The position numbers and the translations under genes were made by a program. From Cupriavidus oxalaticus (GTDB lineage Bacteria > Pseudomonadota > Gammaproteobacteria > Burkholderiales > Burkholderiaceae): a stretch of DNA of 64,000 bases. Shown here one piece after another: positions 1-9,064 of the stretch. Numbering within the stretch: the stretch's first letter is position 1; each line of letters opens with the position of its first letter. Location: assembly GCF_004768545.1 (NCBI RefSeq), contig NZ_CP038635.1, forward strand, positions 2,790,001 through 2,854,000, read 5' to 3'. The notes beneath the pieces are model-generated. The model saw nothing but the letters and a program-made list of their open reading frames with translations. It was not told the origin of the DNA and made no database searches.

Positions 1-580
1 CACCCAGCGCATGCAGCAGCACCGCCCAGTGCATTGCCTCGTCCCCGAGGATGCTGCCAGCGGCCCTGGTCAGCTCGCGGTTGTGGAAGTTCGGCAGCAC
101 GCCCAGGTAGGCCGCGGTCGCGCCCTTCTCCAGCCCCGCGGCAAAGCGCAGCACATCGGCCTGGTTCTTCAGGCTCTCGGTCGGGAACTTGTATTCCGAC
201 GCCTTCTTCGCCATCACCGGCGTGCCACCCAGCTTCGACACCGTCCCGGCCAGCACCTGCGCATGGGCCTTGTGGTGGTCCTGGAACTTGACCGCGGTGG
301 CGAGCACCGGCTTCTGCAGCAGCCCGCTCTCGGCGCCGACCTGGTAGGCGGCAATCGCCTGGTACTCCAGCCCCAGAGCGGTATTCAGGATATTGATGTC
401 GTCCTTGGTGCTGCCCGACTGCGTCTGCGCCCACGCCGGCATCGACTCGCCGAGCGTGATGACGGCCAGCGAGCCGAGCGCGAACAGGCCGGGCGCCTTG
501 AGCAAGCCCCGCCGGCGCGCATCCGGCAGCGTGACGATGGTCCCGGCCTCGCGCGCGGGTTTCTGTGACATGCGGTCCAT
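1..580 (-). CDS. Secreted ferritin-like domain protein, C-terminus cut by window edge
   Basis: The reading frame starts at ATG 580 behind a good ribosome-binding site (GGAGAAC) and runs off the left edge without a stop, so about 193 residues are visible. The N-terminus holds a twin-arginine-like signal (RRRGLLK at about residues 22-28) followed by a hydrophobic stretch ending in AWAQ. The mature part shows paired helices with acidic and histidine residues typical of ferritin-like folds: LGLEYQAIAAYQ, FQDHHKAHAQ, LEKGATAAY and GDEAMHWAVL. A metal-binding role in the periplasm is therefore inferred, and the substrate is unknown. It is divergent from the ECF sigma factor gene and may belong to its regulon. 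Confidence 0.75.
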   Translation of the reverse strand, partial: MDRMSQKPAREAGTIVTLPDARRRGLLKAPGLFALGSLAVITLGESMPAWAQTQSGSTKDDINILNTALGLEYQAIAAYQVGAESGLLQKPVLATAVKFQDHHKAHAQVLAGTVSKLGGTPVMAKKASEYKFPTESLKNQADVLRFAAGLEKGATAAYLGVLPNFHNRELTRAAGSILGDEAMHWAVLLHALG

Positions 581-706
581 GGTGTTCTCCTGTGACGGAT
601 GACAACGTGGCGCCCCGTTGGCGGGGGTGCCTGGCTTGCGCCTGTCACTTCTACGCACGCGCCGCGCGTTTGGATGCGGCGCTACCTATAATCCGGCAAA
701 GCTCCC

Positions 707-1324
707 TTGCAAGGACCCGTCCCGGTGCCGCCCTCCCCCCAGCCGTCTTATGCCGCGCCCGCCGGTCCCGACCGGCTGGAGGCGCTGCTGCAGGCCGTGG
801 CCGTGGGCGACCGCCAGGCACTGCGCGGCCTCTATGACCTCACCGCAACGAAACTGTTTGGCCTCGCGCTGCGTATCACTGGCAGGCGCGATTGGGCGGA
901 GGATGTCGTGCAGGAAAGCTTTGTCAGCATCTGGCACCACGCCGGCGACTATCGGCCGCATCTGGCCGCGCCGATGACCTGGATGACAGCGATCGTGCGC
1001 AACCGGGCGCTCGACAGCCTGCGCCGCGCCGCCGCCGCGCGCGTTGCGCAGACCGTCGAGCTGGAAGAAGACCTGGGCGAGTGGCTGGCCGATGACGCCG
1101 CCGGCCCCGCCGAGCTGGCCGATGCCAGCCAGCAGGCGCGCGCGCTGAACCGCTGCCTGCAACGGCTGGAGCAGGCGCAGCGGCAGGCGATCGTGCTCGC
1201 GTACCTGCACGATCTGAGCCATGCCGAGCTGGCGGCACGGCTGCGCGTGCCGCTGGGCACAGTCAAGTCCTGGGTGCGCCGCGGCCTGGAGCGGCTGCGC
1301 CACTGCCTGGAGGCGGCGACATGA
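707..1324 (+). CDS. ECF-type RNA polymerase sigma factor
   Basis: A 205-residue extracytoplasmic-function sigma factor. Region 2 is visible around residues 45-90 (WAEDVVQESFVSIW, then MTWMTAIVRNRALDSLRR) and region 4 near the C-terminus (LSHAELAARLRVPLGTVKSWVRRGLERLR), which recognises the -35 element. The start is uncertain: TTG at 707 gives the full frame, and GTG at 725 is an in-frame alternative. A TATAAT hexamer lies at 687-692 but has no clear -35 partner. The stop overlaps the start of the anti-sigma gene by four bases (ATGA), so the two are translationally coupled. It belongs to the SigK/RpoE-like group paired with RskA-type anti-sigma factors. Confidence 0.93.
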   Translation: MQGPVPVPPSPQPSYAAPAGPDRLEALLQAVAVGDRQALRGLYDLTATKLFGLALRITGRRDWAEDVVQESFVSIWHHAGDYRPHLAAPMTWMTAIVRNRALDSLRRAAAARVAQTVELEEDLGEWLADDAAGPAELADASQQARALNRCLQRLEQAQRQAIVLAYLHDLSHAELAARLRVPLGTVKSWVRRGLERLRHCLEAAT

Positions 1325-2067
1325 AACTGGCCGCCCATCCCGAGCTGCTCGATCGCCTTGCCGCCCAGTACGCGCTTGGCGTGCTGCGCGGTGGCGCGCG
1401 CCGGCGCATGGAACACCTCGCGCGTGAAGAGCCGGCGGTGCACGCCGCCATCCTGCGCTGGCAGGACCGGCTGGCCGGCGTGTCCGAGTTGCAGGCCACA
1501 GCGGAACCGGTCGACAAGGTCTGGTGCGGCATCGAAGCCCGGCTGGGCTGGAAGCCGCCCGTTGAGGCCCTCAAGCCTGCCAGGCCCGCTGAAGTCGCGG
1601 CGGCCGGCTGGTGGCAGCGGCTGTGGTCGGCTCCGGTGTTCTGGCGCGGCGCCGCGGCGGCAATGGCCGTGGTGACAGTGCTGTCGATCGGGATCGGCAT
1701 GCAGGTGGCGCAACAGCGCGAGGCCCCGCCGGCCGCGGTCATCGCCGTGCTCAACGACGACCAGGCCCAGCCCGCCATGCTGGTGTCCTGGGATGCGGGC
1801 GCGCGCAGCCTGATCGTGAGGCGCCTGGATCACGTAAAGCTGAGCGAGCAACAGGTGCTGCAATTGTGGGCCCTGCCCGCCGGCGGCAAGCCGCGCTCGC
1901 TCGGCGTGATCGGCCGGGCGCCGCAGGTCCGCCTGGCGATGGCAGCCCCCCCCGCCGCAGTGCCGGCCCTGGCGGTCAGCATCGAGCCGACTGGCGGCTC
2001 GCCCAATGCCGACGGGCCGAGCGGCCCGGTGGTGTTCAAGGGGCCTGTGCTCCACAGCCCGCTGTAA
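1321..2067 (+). CDS. RskA-type transmembrane anti-sigma factor
   Basis: A 248-residue membrane protein. The N-terminal cytoplasmic part (about residues 1-105) would bind the sigma factor. It is followed by one transmembrane helix (about 112-132, FWRGAAAAMAVVTVLSIGIG) and a periplasmic anti-sigma-K domain containing the family-typical stretch around LSEQQVLQLWALPAGGKPRSLG. No HxxxCxxC zinc motif is present, which fits the RskA rather than the ZAS type. The ATGA overlap with the sigma gene is the usual sigma/anti-sigma arrangement. The signal that releases the sigma factor cannot be read from the sequence. Confidence 0.9.
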   Translation: MKLAAHPELLDRLAAQYALGVLRGGARRRMEHLAREEPAVHAAILRWQDRLAGVSELQATAEPVDKVWCGIEARLGWKPPVEALKPARPAEVAAAGWWQRLWSAPVFWRGAAAAMAVVTVLSIGIGMQVAQQREAPPAAVIAVLNDDQAQPAMLVSWDAGARSLIVRRLDHVKLSEQQVLQLWALPAGGKPRSLGVIGRAPQVRLAMAAPPAAVPALAVSIEPTGGSPNADGPSGPVVFKGPVLHSPL

Positions 2068-2187
2068 CCGGCGGCCGGCCGGCGCCGCCATGCCCCTGGC
2101 GGACGATATAATCCCGTTTTTCCCAAATTCTCCAACTGCCTCGCGCCCCGGCGCCCGCCAGCCGCGAGCCAAATGCAGCCGACGTCC

Positions 2188-3606
2188 ATGTCCACCTCCC
2201 AACTTGCCAAGAAAGGCGAAGCCTGGTCCGCCCGCTTCTCCGAACCGATGTCCGACCTGGTGAAGCGCTACACCGCCTCGGTGTTCTTCGACAAGCGCCT
2301 GGCCCTGTTCGACATCCAGGGTTCGCTGGCCCACGCGGCCATGCTGGCCAAGCAGGGCATCATCGCCGAGGCCGACCGCGCCGAGATCGAGCGCGGCATG
2401 GCCCAGATCAAGGGCGAGATCGAGGCCGGCAGCTTCGAATGGAAGCTGGACCTGGAAGACGTCCACCTGAATATCGAGGCGCGCCTGACCGCGCTGGTCG
2501 GCGATGCCGGCAAGCGCCTGCACACCGGCCGCTCGCGCAATGACCAGGTCGCGACCGACATCCGCCTGTGGCTGCGCAGCGAGATCGACAACATCATCGC
2601 GCTGCTCGGCGCGCTGCGCGTGTCGCTGCTGGACCTGGCAGACAAGAACGCCGACACCATCCTGCCGGGCTTCACCCACCTGCAGGTGGCGCAGCCGGTC
2701 ACCTTCGGCCACCACCTGCTGGCCTACGTGGAAATGTTCACCCGCGATGCCGAGCGCATGGCCGACTGCCGCAAGCGCGTCAACCGCCTGCCGCTGGGCG
2801 CCGCCGCGCTGGCCGGCACCAGCTACCCGATCGACCGCGAGTTCGTGGCGCAGCAGCTGGGCTTTGACGGCGTCTGCCGCAATTCGCTGGACGCCGTGTC
2901 GGACCGCGACTTCGCCATCGAATTCTGCGCCGCCGCCGCGCTGGTGATGACGCACGTGTCGCGCTTCTCGGAAGAACTGGTGCTGTGGATGAGCCCGCGC
3001 GTGGGCTTTATCGACATCGCCGACCGCTTCTGCACCGGCAGCTCGATCATGCCGCAGAAGAAGAACCCCGACGTGCCCGAGCTGGCGCGCGGCAAGACCG
3101 GCCGCGTCAATGGCCACCTGATCGGCCTGCTGACGCTGATGAAGGGCCAGCCGCTGGCTTACAACAAGGACAACCAGGAAGACAAGGAGCCGCTGTTCGA
3201 CACGGTCGACACCGTGGTGGACACGCTGCGCATCTTCGCCGACATGGTGCCGGGCATCACCGTCAAGCCGGAAGCGATGCGCGCCGCCGCGCTGCAGGGC
3301 TACGCCACCGCCACCGACCTGGCCGACTACCTGGTCAAGAAGGGCCTGCCCTTCCGCGACGCCCACGAAGCCGTGGCCCACGCCGTGCGTGCCTGCGACA
3401 GCCGCCAGTGCGACCTGGCCGACCTGACCGTGGCCGAGCTGCGCGACGTGTCGGGCCTGGGCGACAAGGCCGCGCTGATCGGCGACGATGTGCATGCCGT
3501 GCTGACGCTCGAGGGCTCGGTCGCCGCGCGCAACCATGTCGGCGGCACCGCGCCGGACCAGGTGCGCGCTGCCATTGCCGACGCACGTACGGCACTGAAA
3601 GGCTAA
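2188..3606 (+). CDS. argH: Argininosuccinate lyase
   Basis: Cleaves argininosuccinate to arginine and fumarate, the last step of arginine synthesis, in the cytoplasm. The fumarase/aspartase superfamily signature [11 protein letters not shown] lies near residue 284. The upstream [12 protein letters not shown] segment and the histidine in the THLQVAQP segment are other active-site regions. Length from this ATG is 472 residues, normal for the family. An in-frame ATG at 2173 would add five residues, but I prefer 2188 because the product then begins [13 protein letters not shown] as in relatives. A TATAAT-like -10 sits at about 2105-2110. The gene ends 28 bases before a strong intrinsic terminator and appears monocistronic. 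Confidence 0.97.
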   Translation: MSTSQLAKKGEAWSARFSEPMSDLVKRYTASVFFDKRLALFDIQGSLAHAAMLAKQGIIAEADRAEIERGMAQIKGEIEAGSFEWKLDLEDVHLNIEARLTALVGDAGKRLHTGRSRNDQVATDIRLWLRSEIDNIIALLGALRVSLLDLADKNADTILPGFTHLQVAQPVTFGHHLLAYVEMFTRDAERMADCRKRVNRLPLGAAALAGTSYPIDREFVAQQLGFDGVCRNSLDAVSDRDFAIEFCAAAALVMTHVSRFSEELVLWMSPRVGFIDIADRFCTGSSIMPQKKNPDVPELARGKTGRVNGHLIGLLTLMKGQPLAYNKDNQEDKEPLFDTVDTVVDTLRIFADMVPGITVKPEAMRAAALQGYATATDLADYLVKKGLPFRDAHEAVAHAVRACDSRQCDLADLTVAELRDVSGLGDKAALIGDDVHAVLTLEGSVAARNHVGGTAPDQVRAAIADARTALKG

Positions 3607-3634
3607 CCACTTCGGAGGGGGCACCGGCAAGCCG

Positions 3635-3662
3635 AAACGGGAGCACAACTCCCGTTTTTTTG
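3635..3662 (+). terminator. Rho-independent terminator of argH
   Basis: A nine-base stem, AAACGGGAG (3635-3643) with CTCCCGTTT (3649-3657), encloses the five-base loop CACAA and is followed by an uninterrupted T run. Confidence 0.93.
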
Positions 3663-3757
3663 TTTGTGTGTGCCAACGCACCGACTTCTGTTGTTTATTG
3701 CGCAAAGCAGGGAACGACAGGCTACGTTCGACATGCCATAAAGGGCGAATTCGGGCC

Positions 3758-3784
3758 GTTTTTGCACAAGATTGGTGCAAAAAC
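3758..3784. promoter_or_regulatory. Inverted repeat resembling an NtrC binding site
   Basis: A perfect ten-base inverted repeat, GTTTTTGCAC (3758-3767) and GTGCAAAAAC (3775-3784), with a seven-base spacer. The inner 17 bases, TGCACAAGATTGGTGCA (3763-3779), match the enteric NtrC consensus (TGCAC-N7-GTGCA with A/T-rich centre) closely. It lies about 105 bases before the TRAP dctQ start. I saw no convincing -24/-12 sigma-54 promoter between site and gene, so nitrogen control is a proposal only. The remaining 3663-3889 holds nothing else I can name. Confidence 0.5.
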
Positions 3785-3889
3785 ACCGAAAAATGTGATT
3801 CACTGGGGATTCACCCTAAAGATGCAGGGCGGGTAGCGCCGTAGACTATCGCGCCACCCCTGTATCCCAAAAATCCCTAGGACGATCAC

Positions 3890-4489
3890 ATGTCTTTCCT
3901 TATGAGGATCTCGCGGCTTATCGACGCCGTGAACGAATTCTTCGGGCATTGGGCGAAATGGCTGATCCTGCTTGCCGTACTGGTCTGTGCAGGCAACGCC
4001 ATCATTCGCTACACCTTCAGCGTCAGCTCCAATGCATGGCTTGAACTGCAGTGGTACATGTTCGCGGGGGTGTTCCTGCTGGGTGCCCCTTACACGCTGA
4101 TGGGCGACGAGCATGTGCGCATCGACGTCATCGCCGGTCGCTTCTCCGAACGCACTCAGGTCTGGATCGACATTTTCGGCTTCCTGCTGTTCCTGCTGCC
4201 GATCTCACTGATCATCCTGTGGCTGTCGATCCCTTACTTCTGGCTGTCGTATGCCGGGCATGAGATGTCCGGCAACGCCGGCGGGCTGATCCGCTGGCCC
4301 GCCAAGTTCCTCATCGTAGCGGGCTTTTTCCTGCTGATCCTGCAGGGTCTGTCCGAGCTGATCAAGCGCTTTGCCTACCTCAAGGGCGAACTGCCGTTCT
4401 CCGCCTTCCGCAAGCACGCGGTCGATCCGGCGCTGGAGATCGCCGCAATCGCGCAAGCCAACCAGACCGGCCCGTCTGAAAAACAATAA
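3890..4489 (+). CDS. TRAP transporter small membrane subunit (DctQ-like, COG4665 type)
   Basis: A 199-residue inner-membrane protein with four hydrophobic segments, for example AKWLILLAVLVCAGNAIIRY and the IDIFGFLLFLLPISLIILWL region, as expected for the small Q subunit of a tripartite ATP-independent periplasmic transporter. The residues around MSGNAGGLIRWPAKFLI match the subgroup called mannitol/chloroaromatic (FcbT2-like). It starts 12 bases before the large subunit gene, so they form an operon. No periplasmic binding-protein gene (P subunit) lies beside it, so the substrate cannot be inferred. A possible NtrC-like site lies upstream. Confidence 0.9.
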   Translation: MSFLMRISRLIDAVNEFFGHWAKWLILLAVLVCAGNAIIRYTFSVSSNAWLELQWYMFAGVFLLGAPYTLMGDEHVRIDVIAGRFSERTQVWIDIFGFLLFLLPISLIILWLSIPYFWLSYAGHEMSGNAGGLIRWPAKFLIVAGFFLLILQGLSELIKRFAYLKGELPFSAFRKHAVDPALEIAAIAQANQTGPSEKQ

Positions 4490-4501
4490 GAGGCGCGCAC
4501 G

Positions 4502-6223
4502 ATGACGCAATTCCTGATTGCGAACATGGCCCCGATCATGTTCGCCTCCCTGGTCGTATTCCTGCTGTCGGGCTTCCCGATCGCGTTCGCGCTTGCCGCC
4601 AATGGCCTGCTCTTCGCCTTCATCGGCATCGAGCTGGGCATGCTGCCTCCCGAACTGCTGCAGGCGCTGCCCAGCCGACTGTTCGGCATCATCGAGAACG
4701 ATACGCTGCTGGCGATCCCGTTCTTCACCTTCATGGGCCTGATCCTGGAACGCTCAGGCATGGCCGAGGACCTGCTCGACACCATCGGCCAGCTGTTCGG
4801 CCCGATCCGCGGCGGTCTCGCCTATGCGGTGATCTTCGTCGGTGCGCTGCTGGCGGCAACCACCGGCGTGGTGGCTGCTTCGGTGATCTCGATGGGCCTG
4901 ATCTCGCTGCCGCTGATGCTCAAGTACAAATACGACAAGCGGCTGGCCTCGGGCGTGATCGCCGCGTCGGGCACGCTGGCGCAGATCATCCCGCCGTCGC
5001 TGGTGCTGATCGTGCTGGCCGACCAGCTGGGCCGCTCGGTCGGCGACATGTACAAGGGCGCCTTCGTACCGGGACTGGTGCTGACCGGCCTGTACATGGG
5101 CTATGTGCTGCTGATCTCGCTGATCAAGCCGGCCGCAGTGCCCGCGCTGCCGATCGAGGCCCGCACCTTCCGCGAGCCCAGCGGCAAGAGCGGCGCGGCT
5201 TCGGTACTGGTGCTGACCGCACTGTCCGTCGCGGTGGGCGTGGCCGTTGACATGCTGTACAAGCCCGAGGCACCGCTGGACGAGCGCCTGGTGATCTCGG
5301 TGGGCGCTGCGATCCTGTTCGCCTTCGTGCTCGCGGTCATCAACAAGGCGCTCAAGCTGAACCTGCTGTCACAGATGGCGGAAAAGGTCACCTTCGTGCT
5401 GATTCCGCCGCTGGCGCTGATCTTCCTGGTGCTCGGCACGATCTTCATCGGCGTCGCTACGCCGACCGAAGGCGGCGGCATGGGCGCACTGGGTGCGCTG
5501 ATCCTCGCCCTGCTCAAGCGCCGCCTGGACCTCGGGCTGACACGACAGGCAATGGAGGCGACGCTGAAACTGTCGGCCTTCGTGATCTTTATCCTGATCG
5601 GTGCGCGGGTGTTCTCGCTGACCTTCTACGGCGTGGACGGCCATGTCTGGGTGGAGCACCTGCTGACCGCCTTGCCCGGCGGCCAGGCCGGCTTCCTGGT
5701 GGCGGTGAACGTACTGTTCTTCCTGCTGGCGTTCTTCCTCGACTTCTTCGAACTGGCTTTTATCCTCGTGCCCCTGGTTGGCCCTGTGGCGGACAAGCTT
5801 GGCATCGACCTGATCTGGTTCGGCGTGCTGCTGGCGGTGAACATGCAGACTTCGTTCATGCACCCGCCGTTCGGCTTTTCGCTCTTCTACCTGCGGTCGG
5901 TGGCGCCGCGCGAGGTAAAGACCGCCGATATCTACTGGGGCGCGGTGCCGTTCGTGGTCATCCAGTTGATCATGGTGGCGTTGATCATCGTCTTCCCGGG
6001 CCTGGTCACCACCGGCGGCCACGAGGCCCAGGACCGCAGCGTGACGCGTGACCTTTCCATCGACCTGGATAGCGCCAGCCCCAAACCCGCGGCGCCGAGC
6101 CTGTCGGTGCCGGCGCCGGCCGGGCAATCGGGCGGCGGCGAGGGTCTGGAGTTGCCGGCCCAGCCAGCTACGGAGAGCGAGCCGTCGGCGCCCCAGTTCG
6201 AGTTCGAGAAAAAGAAGAACTAG
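4502..6223 (+). CDS. TRAP transporter large membrane subunit (DctM-like, COG4664 type)
   Basis: A 573-residue permease with about a dozen hydrophobic segments, the ion-coupled transport subunit of a TRAP system. Conserved family stretches are visible, such as LIPPLALIFLVLGTIFIGVATPTEGGGMGA in two parts (about residues 300-330) and NMQTSFMHPPFGFSLFYLR near 450. It is longer than classical DctM (about 425 residues) through the internal insertion typical of COG4664 and a hydrophilic tail of about 70 residues rich in Ala, Pro and Ser ending EFEKKKN. It pairs with the upstream small subunit and is followed by a terminator. Confidence 0.92.
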   Translation: MTQFLIANMAPIMFASLVVFLLSGFPIAFALAANGLLFAFIGIELGMLPPELLQALPSRLFGIIENDTLLAIPFFTFMGLILERSGMAEDLLDTIGQLFGPIRGGLAYAVIFVGALLAATTGVVAASVISMGLISLPLMLKYKYDKRLASGVIAASGTLAQIIPPSLVLIVLADQLGRSVGDMYKGAFVPGLVLTGLYMGYVLLISLIKPAAVPALPIEARTFREPSGKSGAASVLVLTALSVAVGVAVDMLYKPEAPLDERLVISVGAAILFAFVLAVINKALKLNLLSQMAEKVTFVLIPPLALIFLVLGTIFIGVATPTEGGGMGALGALILALLKRRLDLGLTRQAMEATLKLSAFVIFILIGARVFSLTFYGVDGHVWVEHLLTALPGGQAGFLVAVNVLFFLLAFFLDFFELAFILVPLVGPVADKLGIDLIWFGVLLAVNMQTSFMHPPFGFSLFYLRSVAPREVKTADIYWGAVPFVVIQLIMVALIIVFPGLVTTGGHEAQDRSVTRDLSIDLDSASPKPAAPSLSVPAPAGQSGGGEGLELPAQPATESEPSAPQFEFEKKKN

Positions 6224-6253
6224 AGCCGGCATCGTTCGGATCCGCAAGGCCCA

Positions 6254-6285
6254 AAAGCCCCGCAAGCGCTGCGGGGCTTTTTTCT
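6254..6285 (+). terminator. Rho-independent terminator of the TRAP operon
   Basis: Ten-base stem AAAGCCCCGC (6254-6263) with GCGGGGCTTT (6271-6280), seven-base loop, then T-rich TTTTCTTTC. Confidence 0.92.
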
Positions 6286-6391
6286 TTCGCGCATTGCGAA
6301 TCGGCTTATCGACCAGCATGCCGGCACGGCGCAGACTGCTCTCACCTCCACCCACCTGCAAGGGAGCCGTGCCCATGGACACCATTGCCTT

Positions 6392-6740
6392 GCGTTCTTC
6401 CGGCAGGCGGCGCGCGATGGTTCGACGCTCTACCTGTCCGCGCTGACCGTGGGGGAGTTGCGGCGCGGCATTGCGCTGATCCGCCATCGCGGCGACACGG
6501 CGCAGGCCGAGGCGCTGGAGCAATGGCTGACGGCCGTGCTGCAGGATTTCGGCCGGCATGTGTTGCCGGTCGATGCCGATGTCGCCCAGATATGGGGGCG
6601 GCTACGCGGTGCCGCGCCCGGAGCATGCGCTGGACAAGTTCATTGCCGCGACGGCGCTGATCCATGACCTGACGATCGTCACGCGGAATGTGGGGGATTT
6701 CAGCGGGACGGGGGTGGAGTTGCTGAATCCGTTCAGCTAG
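6392..6740 (+). pseudogene. Degraded PIN-domain (VapC/FitB-type) toxin gene
   Basis: Two frames together spell a PIN-domain RNase. Frame one (6392 to about 6608) reads AFFRQAARDGSTLYLSALTV and continues GELRRGIALIRHRGD through VDADVAQIWGRLR. Frame two (from about 6609) reads VPRPEHALDKFIAATAL, then the LTIVTRNVGDFSGTGVELLNPF end with the conserved TRNVxDF motif. A single extra G near 6608-6609 explains the shift. The first 25 or so residues, including the first catalytic Asp (normally in LLDTNV), are missing upstream. No partner antitoxin gene is visible. The gene is read as dead. It lies in the 570-base gap between the TRAP terminator and the decarboxylase terminator. Confidence 0.82.
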
Positions 6741-6770
6741 AAAGAAAACGCCCCGCATGCGCGGGGCTCA
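6740..6770 (-). terminator. Rho-independent terminator of the decarboxylase gene
   Basis: Read on the minus strand, GCCCCGC and GCGGGGC form a seven-base stem (6750-6767) around a four-base loop, followed by GTTTTCTTTCT. Confidence 0.85.
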
Positions 6771-6793
6771 TTCCTGTGCCGGACTCGCTTGCT

Positions 6794-9064
6794 TCAGGCC
6801 ACCTGCTTCACGCAGTCGACGAAGTAAGCCTTCTTGCCGTCCACCTCGTCCTCCACCAGACCGTGGATATCGGTTTCGAACCCCGGGAACAGCTTGTTGA
6901 ACTCGCGTGCGAACTTCAGGTACTGCACGATGGTGCGGTTGAAGCGCTCGCCCGGGATCAGCAGCGGGATGCCCGGCGGGTACGGCGTCAGCAGGATCGC
7001 GGTGACGCGGCCTTCGAGGTCATCGACCGGCACGCGCTCGATCTCGCGGTGCGCCATCATGGCCCACGCATCCGACGGCTTCATCGCCGGTTCCATGTCC
7101 GACAGGTACATCTCGGTGGTCACGCGCGCCACGTCGTTGGCCTTGTACACGCTGTGGATCGCATCGCACAGGTCACGCAGGCCCATGCGCTCGTACTGCG
7201 GATACTTGCCGACGAACTCCGGCAGCACGCGCCACAGCGGCTGGTTCTGGTCGTAGTCGTCCTTGAACTGCTGCAGCTCGGTCACCAGCGAGTTCCAGCG
7301 GCCCTTGGTGATGCCGATGGTGAACATGATGAAGAACGAGTACAGGCCCGTCTTCTCGATGATGATGCCGTGCTCGGCCAGGTACTTGGTGACGATGGCC
7401 GCCGGGATGCCGCGCTCGCTGAACTCGCCATCAACGTCCAGGCCCGGGGTGATGATGGTGGCCTTGATCGGGTCGAGCAGGTTGAAGCCATCGGCCAGGT
7501 CGCCGAAGCCGTGCCAGCGCTCGTTGGCCTTGAGCATCCACTCTTCGCGGTCGCCGATGCCGTCTTCGATCAGGGCCTCCGGGCCCCACACCTTGAACCA
7601 CCAGTCGCCGTTGTTGCCGGCATCGTAGTCGCCCTCGACCTTGCGCATGGCGCGGCGGAAGTCCATCGCCTCCTGGATGCTCTCTTCCACCAGCGCGGTG
7701 CCGCCCGGTGCTTCCATCATCGCCGCCGCCACGTCGCACGAGGCGATGATCGAGTACTGCGGGCTGGTCGAGGTGTGCATCAGGTACGCCTCGTTGAAGC
7801 GGTAGCGGTCCAGCTTGCGCGTCTCGGAGTCTTGCACGAGGATCTGCGAAGCCTGCGACAGGCCCGCCAGCAGCTTGTGCGTGGACTGCGTGGCGAACAC
7901 CAGGGCGTCCTTGCTGCGCGGGCGATCGCGACCGATCGCGTGCATGTTGTGATAGAAGTCGTGGAACGCCGCGTGCGGCAGCCAGGCTTCGTCGAAATGC
8001 AGCGTGTCGATCTCGGCCGCCAGCATTTCCTTGATCTGCTCGGCGTTGTACAGCACGCCGTCGTAGGTGCCCTGCGTGATCGTCAGGATGCGCGGCTTCT
8101 GGTTCTTGGCCTTGCTGGCGAAGGGGTGCGCGGCGATCTTGCGCCGGATCGTTTCCGGATCGAACTCGCTTTTCGGGATCGGGCCGATAATGCCGTAGTG
8201 GTTGCGCGTCGGCATCAGGAACACGGGGATCGCGCCCGTCATCATGATCGCGTGCAGGATCGACTTGTGGCAGTTGCGGTCCACCACCACGATGTCGCCC
8301 GGCGCCACGTTGGCGTGCCACACCATCTTGTTCGACGTCGAGGTGCCGTTGGTGACGAAGAACATGTGGTCCGAGTTGAAGATACGCGCGGCATTGCGCT
8401 CGGACGCGGCCACCGGACCGGTGTGGTCGAGCAGCTGGCCGAGTTCGTCCACCGCATTGCAGACGTCGGCGCGCAGCATGTTCTCGCCGAAGAACTGGTG
8501 GAACACCTGGCCCACCGGGCTTTTCAGGAACGCCACGCCGCCCGAGTGGCCGGGGCAGTGCCACGAATACGAGCTGTCCTGCGCGTAGTCGATCAGCGCC
8601 TTGAAGAACGGCGGCGCCAGCGTATCGAGGTACACCTTGGCTTCGCGGATGATGTGGCGCGCCACGAACTCGGGGGTGTCCTCGAACATGTGGATGAAGC
8701 CGTGCAGCTCGCGCAGGATATCGTTGGGGATATGGCGCGAGGTGCGGGTTTCGCCGTACAGGAAGATCGGCAGGTCCGAGTTGCGGCGGCGCACTTCGGC
8801 AACGAAGGCGCGCAGCTTTTCGATCGCGGCAGCTTCCGGCTGATCGTCGCTGCTCACGAACTCATCGTCGTCGATCGACACGATAAAGGTCGAGGCGCGG
8901 CTGGACTGCTGCGCGAACGACGTCAGGTCGCCGTAGCTGGTCAGCCCCATGACCTCCATGCCCTCTTTCTCGATCGCCTCGGCCAGCGCGCGGATGCCCG
9001 AGCCGGAGATGTTCTCGGAGCGGAAGTCTTCGTCAATGATGATGACGGGGAAGCGGAATTTCAT
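6794..9064 (-). CDS. PLP-dependent arginine/lysine/ornithine decarboxylase (AdiA-like)
   Basis: A 756-residue class-III (Orn/Lys/Arg) decarboxylase in the cytoplasm, which removes CO2 from a basic amino acid to give a polyamine precursor. The N-terminal wing domain (1-130) is followed by the PLP domain with VVVDRNCHKSILH, HFDEAWLPHAAFH and the cofactor lysine in STHKLLAGLSQ. Length and local sequence match the biodegradative arginine decarboxylase AdiA (755-756 residues) better than LdcC or SpeC (about 710), but the substrate is not proven. Start ATG 9064 has AAGGATG as ribosome-binding site. The 78 bases of open frame upstream fall in a hairpin leader and are not coding. Confidence 0.93.
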   Translation of the reverse strand: MKFRFPVIIIDEDFRSENISGSGIRALAEAIEKEGMEVMGLTSYGDLTSFAQQSSRASTFIVSIDDDEFVSSDDQPEAAAIEKLRAFVAEVRRRNSDLPIFLYGETRTSRHIPNDILRELHGFIHMFEDTPEFVARHIIREAKVYLDTLAPPFFKALIDYAQDSSYSWHCPGHSGGVAFLKSPVGQVFHQFFGENMLRADVCNAVDELGQLLDHTGPVAASERNAARIFNSDHMFFVTNGTSTSNKMVWHANVAPGDIVVVDRNCHKSILHAIMMTGAIPVFLMPTRNHYGIIGPIPKSEFDPETIRRKIAAHPFASKAKNQKPRILTITQGTYDGVLYNAEQIKEMLAAEIDTLHFDEAWLPHAAFHDFYHNMHAIGRDRPRSKDALVFATQSTHKLLAGLSQASQILVQDSETRKLDRYRFNEAYLMHTSTSPQYSIIASCDVAAAMMEAPGGTALVEESIQEAMDFRRAMRKVEGDYDAGNNGDWWFKVWGPEALIEDGIGDREEWMLKANERWHGFGDLADGFNLLDPIKATIITPGLDVDGEFSERGIPAAIVTKYLAEHGIIIEKTGLYSFFIMFTIGITKGRWNSLVTELQQFKDDYDQNQPLWRVLPEFVGKYPQYERMGLRDLCDAIHSVYKANDVARVTTEMYLSDMEPAMKPSDAWAMMAHREIERVPVDDLEGRVTAILLTPYPPGIPLLIPGERFNRTIVQYLKFAREFNKLFPGFETDIHGLVEDEVDGKKAYFVDCVKQVA

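Noticed and set aside
949..3786. Very long open frame antisense to the sigma factor, anti-sigma and argH genes
   Set aside because: It is a shadow of high-GC codon bias opposite well-recognised genes; its translation is Arg/His/Gln/Ala-rich with no domain.
3785..3889. Sigma-54 promoter for the TRAP operon
   Set aside because: No GG-N10-GC spacing was found between the NtrC-like site and the start codon.
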